Made by a program: the position numbers and the translations under genes. A DNA stretch of 5,870 bases from Nitrospinota bacterium. Lineage in GTDB: Bacteria > UBA8248. Positions 5,260 through 5,870 of this stretch are shown piece by piece. Location of the stretch: assembly GCA_011523725.1 (NCBI GenBank), contig WTGD01000177.1:1-5870 (forward strand), given 5' to 3'. The first letter of the stretch is position 1, and each line of letters opens with the position of its first letter. The notes under the pieces are model-generated. The model was given only the letters and a program-made list of their open reading frames with translations, was not told the origin of the DNA and made no database searches.

Positions 5260-5870
5260 TTACATTTTCTCCGAATCGGGGCCGGACCATTCCTCATCGC
5301 TGAGAACATCTTTGTGAACCACGTCTTCCTCCACGGAAGAGACGACGTCTTTGGCCACCTGCTCATACCAGTCGGCCACGTCTTTCGGGTAGTCCGTGTG
5401 GCTGGGCAGGTCCTTGATGAGCGGGCCTTCGACGGAGGGGATGTCGCTTACGCCGTCGAACTCCTGGGAATATACCCGACCTTTTCTGGCGGCGAATTCC
5501 TTGTCGATCGTGGCGTCGAGCTTGAGCCACTTGCCGTTCAGATACGCCTCTCCCAGCGAGTGCCACGGCAGCTTCCGGTCGCCCCAGATCTTGGCGACTT
5601 CCTCGTTCATGAAGGGCTTGTCCGGGCAATGAAGCTGCTGGAAGCCGATGCGCGAGGGGATGCCCGAGGCCCGGCAAAGAGCGGCGAACATGCTGGCCTT
5701 GCCCATGCAGAACGCCTTGCCGTTGTTCAGCACGTCGCTCGCCTGCTTCTTTCCTTCCGCGAGATAGCGGAACGAATCGAGAATGTCGTAGGGAAAATCG
5801 CGGACGAAATAATAGATGTTGTTTAGTTTTTCCTTGTCGTCCGCACAGCCTTCGGTGAGCTCTTCCGCCT
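5260..5870 (-). CDS. Transglutaminase-like domain protein, 5' end beyond window
   Basis: C-terminal 202 residues of a protein with the transglutaminase-like (papain-fold cysteine) domain. The first complete codon is at 5868-5866. Seen, numbering from the window edge: a VRDFPYD segment (22-28) like the usual lead-in of the domain; the nucleophile region GKAFCMGKASMFAALCRASG (50-69), with Cys54 as the likely catalytic residue, continuing into IPSRIGF (70-76); PWHSLGEAYLNGKWLKLDAT (101-120), giving His103 and Asp118. The Cys-His-Asp triad is therefore intact. Bacterial members act as proteases, amidases or crosslinkers and many are uncharacterised, so no specific reaction is claimed. The last ~45 residues are rich in Asp and Glu and lack an obvious domain. 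A GTG at 5733 could be read as a start but would remove conserved domain sequence, and the frame stays open to the edge, so the true start is outside. No functional tie to the transporter genes is evident. Confidence 0.87.
   Translation of the reverse strand, partial: AEELTEGCADDKEKLNNIYYFVRDFPYDILDSFRYLAEGKKQASDVLNNGKAFCMGKASMFAALCRASGIPSRIGFQQLHCPDKPFMNEEVAKIWGDRKLPWHSLGEAYLNGKWLKLDATIDKEFAARKGRVYSQEFDGVSDIPSVEGPLIKDLPSHTDYPKDVADWYEQVAKDVVSSVEEDVVHKDVLSDEEWSGPDSEKM

Noticed and set aside
5236..5826. A 196-codon plus-strand open frame opposite the transglutaminase-like gene.
   Set aside because: The minus strand carries the Cys-His-Asp motifs; the plus-strand product has no recognisable feature and appears to be a shadow.

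Overview
The window is a compact, GC-rich stretch (about 60% G+C by eye) in which every gene I can support is read from the minus strand. It looks like one transcription unit, or several stacked ones. Intergenic gaps are between 2 and 65 bases, and most genes have a clear Shine-Dalgarno sequence (AAGGAGG, AAGGAG, AGAGGAG). A periplasmic binding protein with a Sec signal peptide points to a Gram-negative, didermic bacterium. Tripartite tricarboxylate transporters are most abundant in Proteobacteria and some uncultured environmental lineages, but the sequence does not let me name a genus.

Layout in transcription order (high to low coordinates): (1) the C-terminal 202 residues of a transglutaminase-like cysteine protein, cut by the right edge (5870-5260); (2) an NAD(P)-dependent aldehyde dehydrogenase (5200-3692); (3) a TctC/Bug-type periplasmic solute-binding protein (3626-2664); (4) the small membrane subunit TctB (2616-2131); (5) the large membrane subunit TctA (2128-638), starting 2 bases after the tctB stop; (6) the N-terminal 191 residues of a MetE-like (cobalamin-independent methionine synthase C-terminal-domain type) protein, cut by the left edge (574-1).

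The middle of the window is a complete tctC-tctB-tctA transporter operon. In such systems TctC captures a carboxylate in the periplasm and the TctA/TctB complex imports it using the ion gradient. The adjacent aldehyde dehydrogenase and MetE-like protein suggest a small uptake-and-catabolism module in which an imported compound is processed through an aldehyde and possibly a thiol- or methyl-transfer step. That link is inferred from gene order only, and the substrate is unknown. The transglutaminase-like gene has no obvious functional connection.

I see no RNA gene, insertion sequence, CRISPR array, attachment site or origin, and no gene-free stretch of 300 bases. The content is ordinary metabolic and transport genes; I find no convincing evidence of a new system. 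Points worth a second look are a six-lysine tail on TctC, a basic substitution in its usual ligand-loop region, an alanine at the cofactor-selecting position of the aldehyde dehydrogenase, and an inverted repeat between the dehydrogenase gene and tctC.
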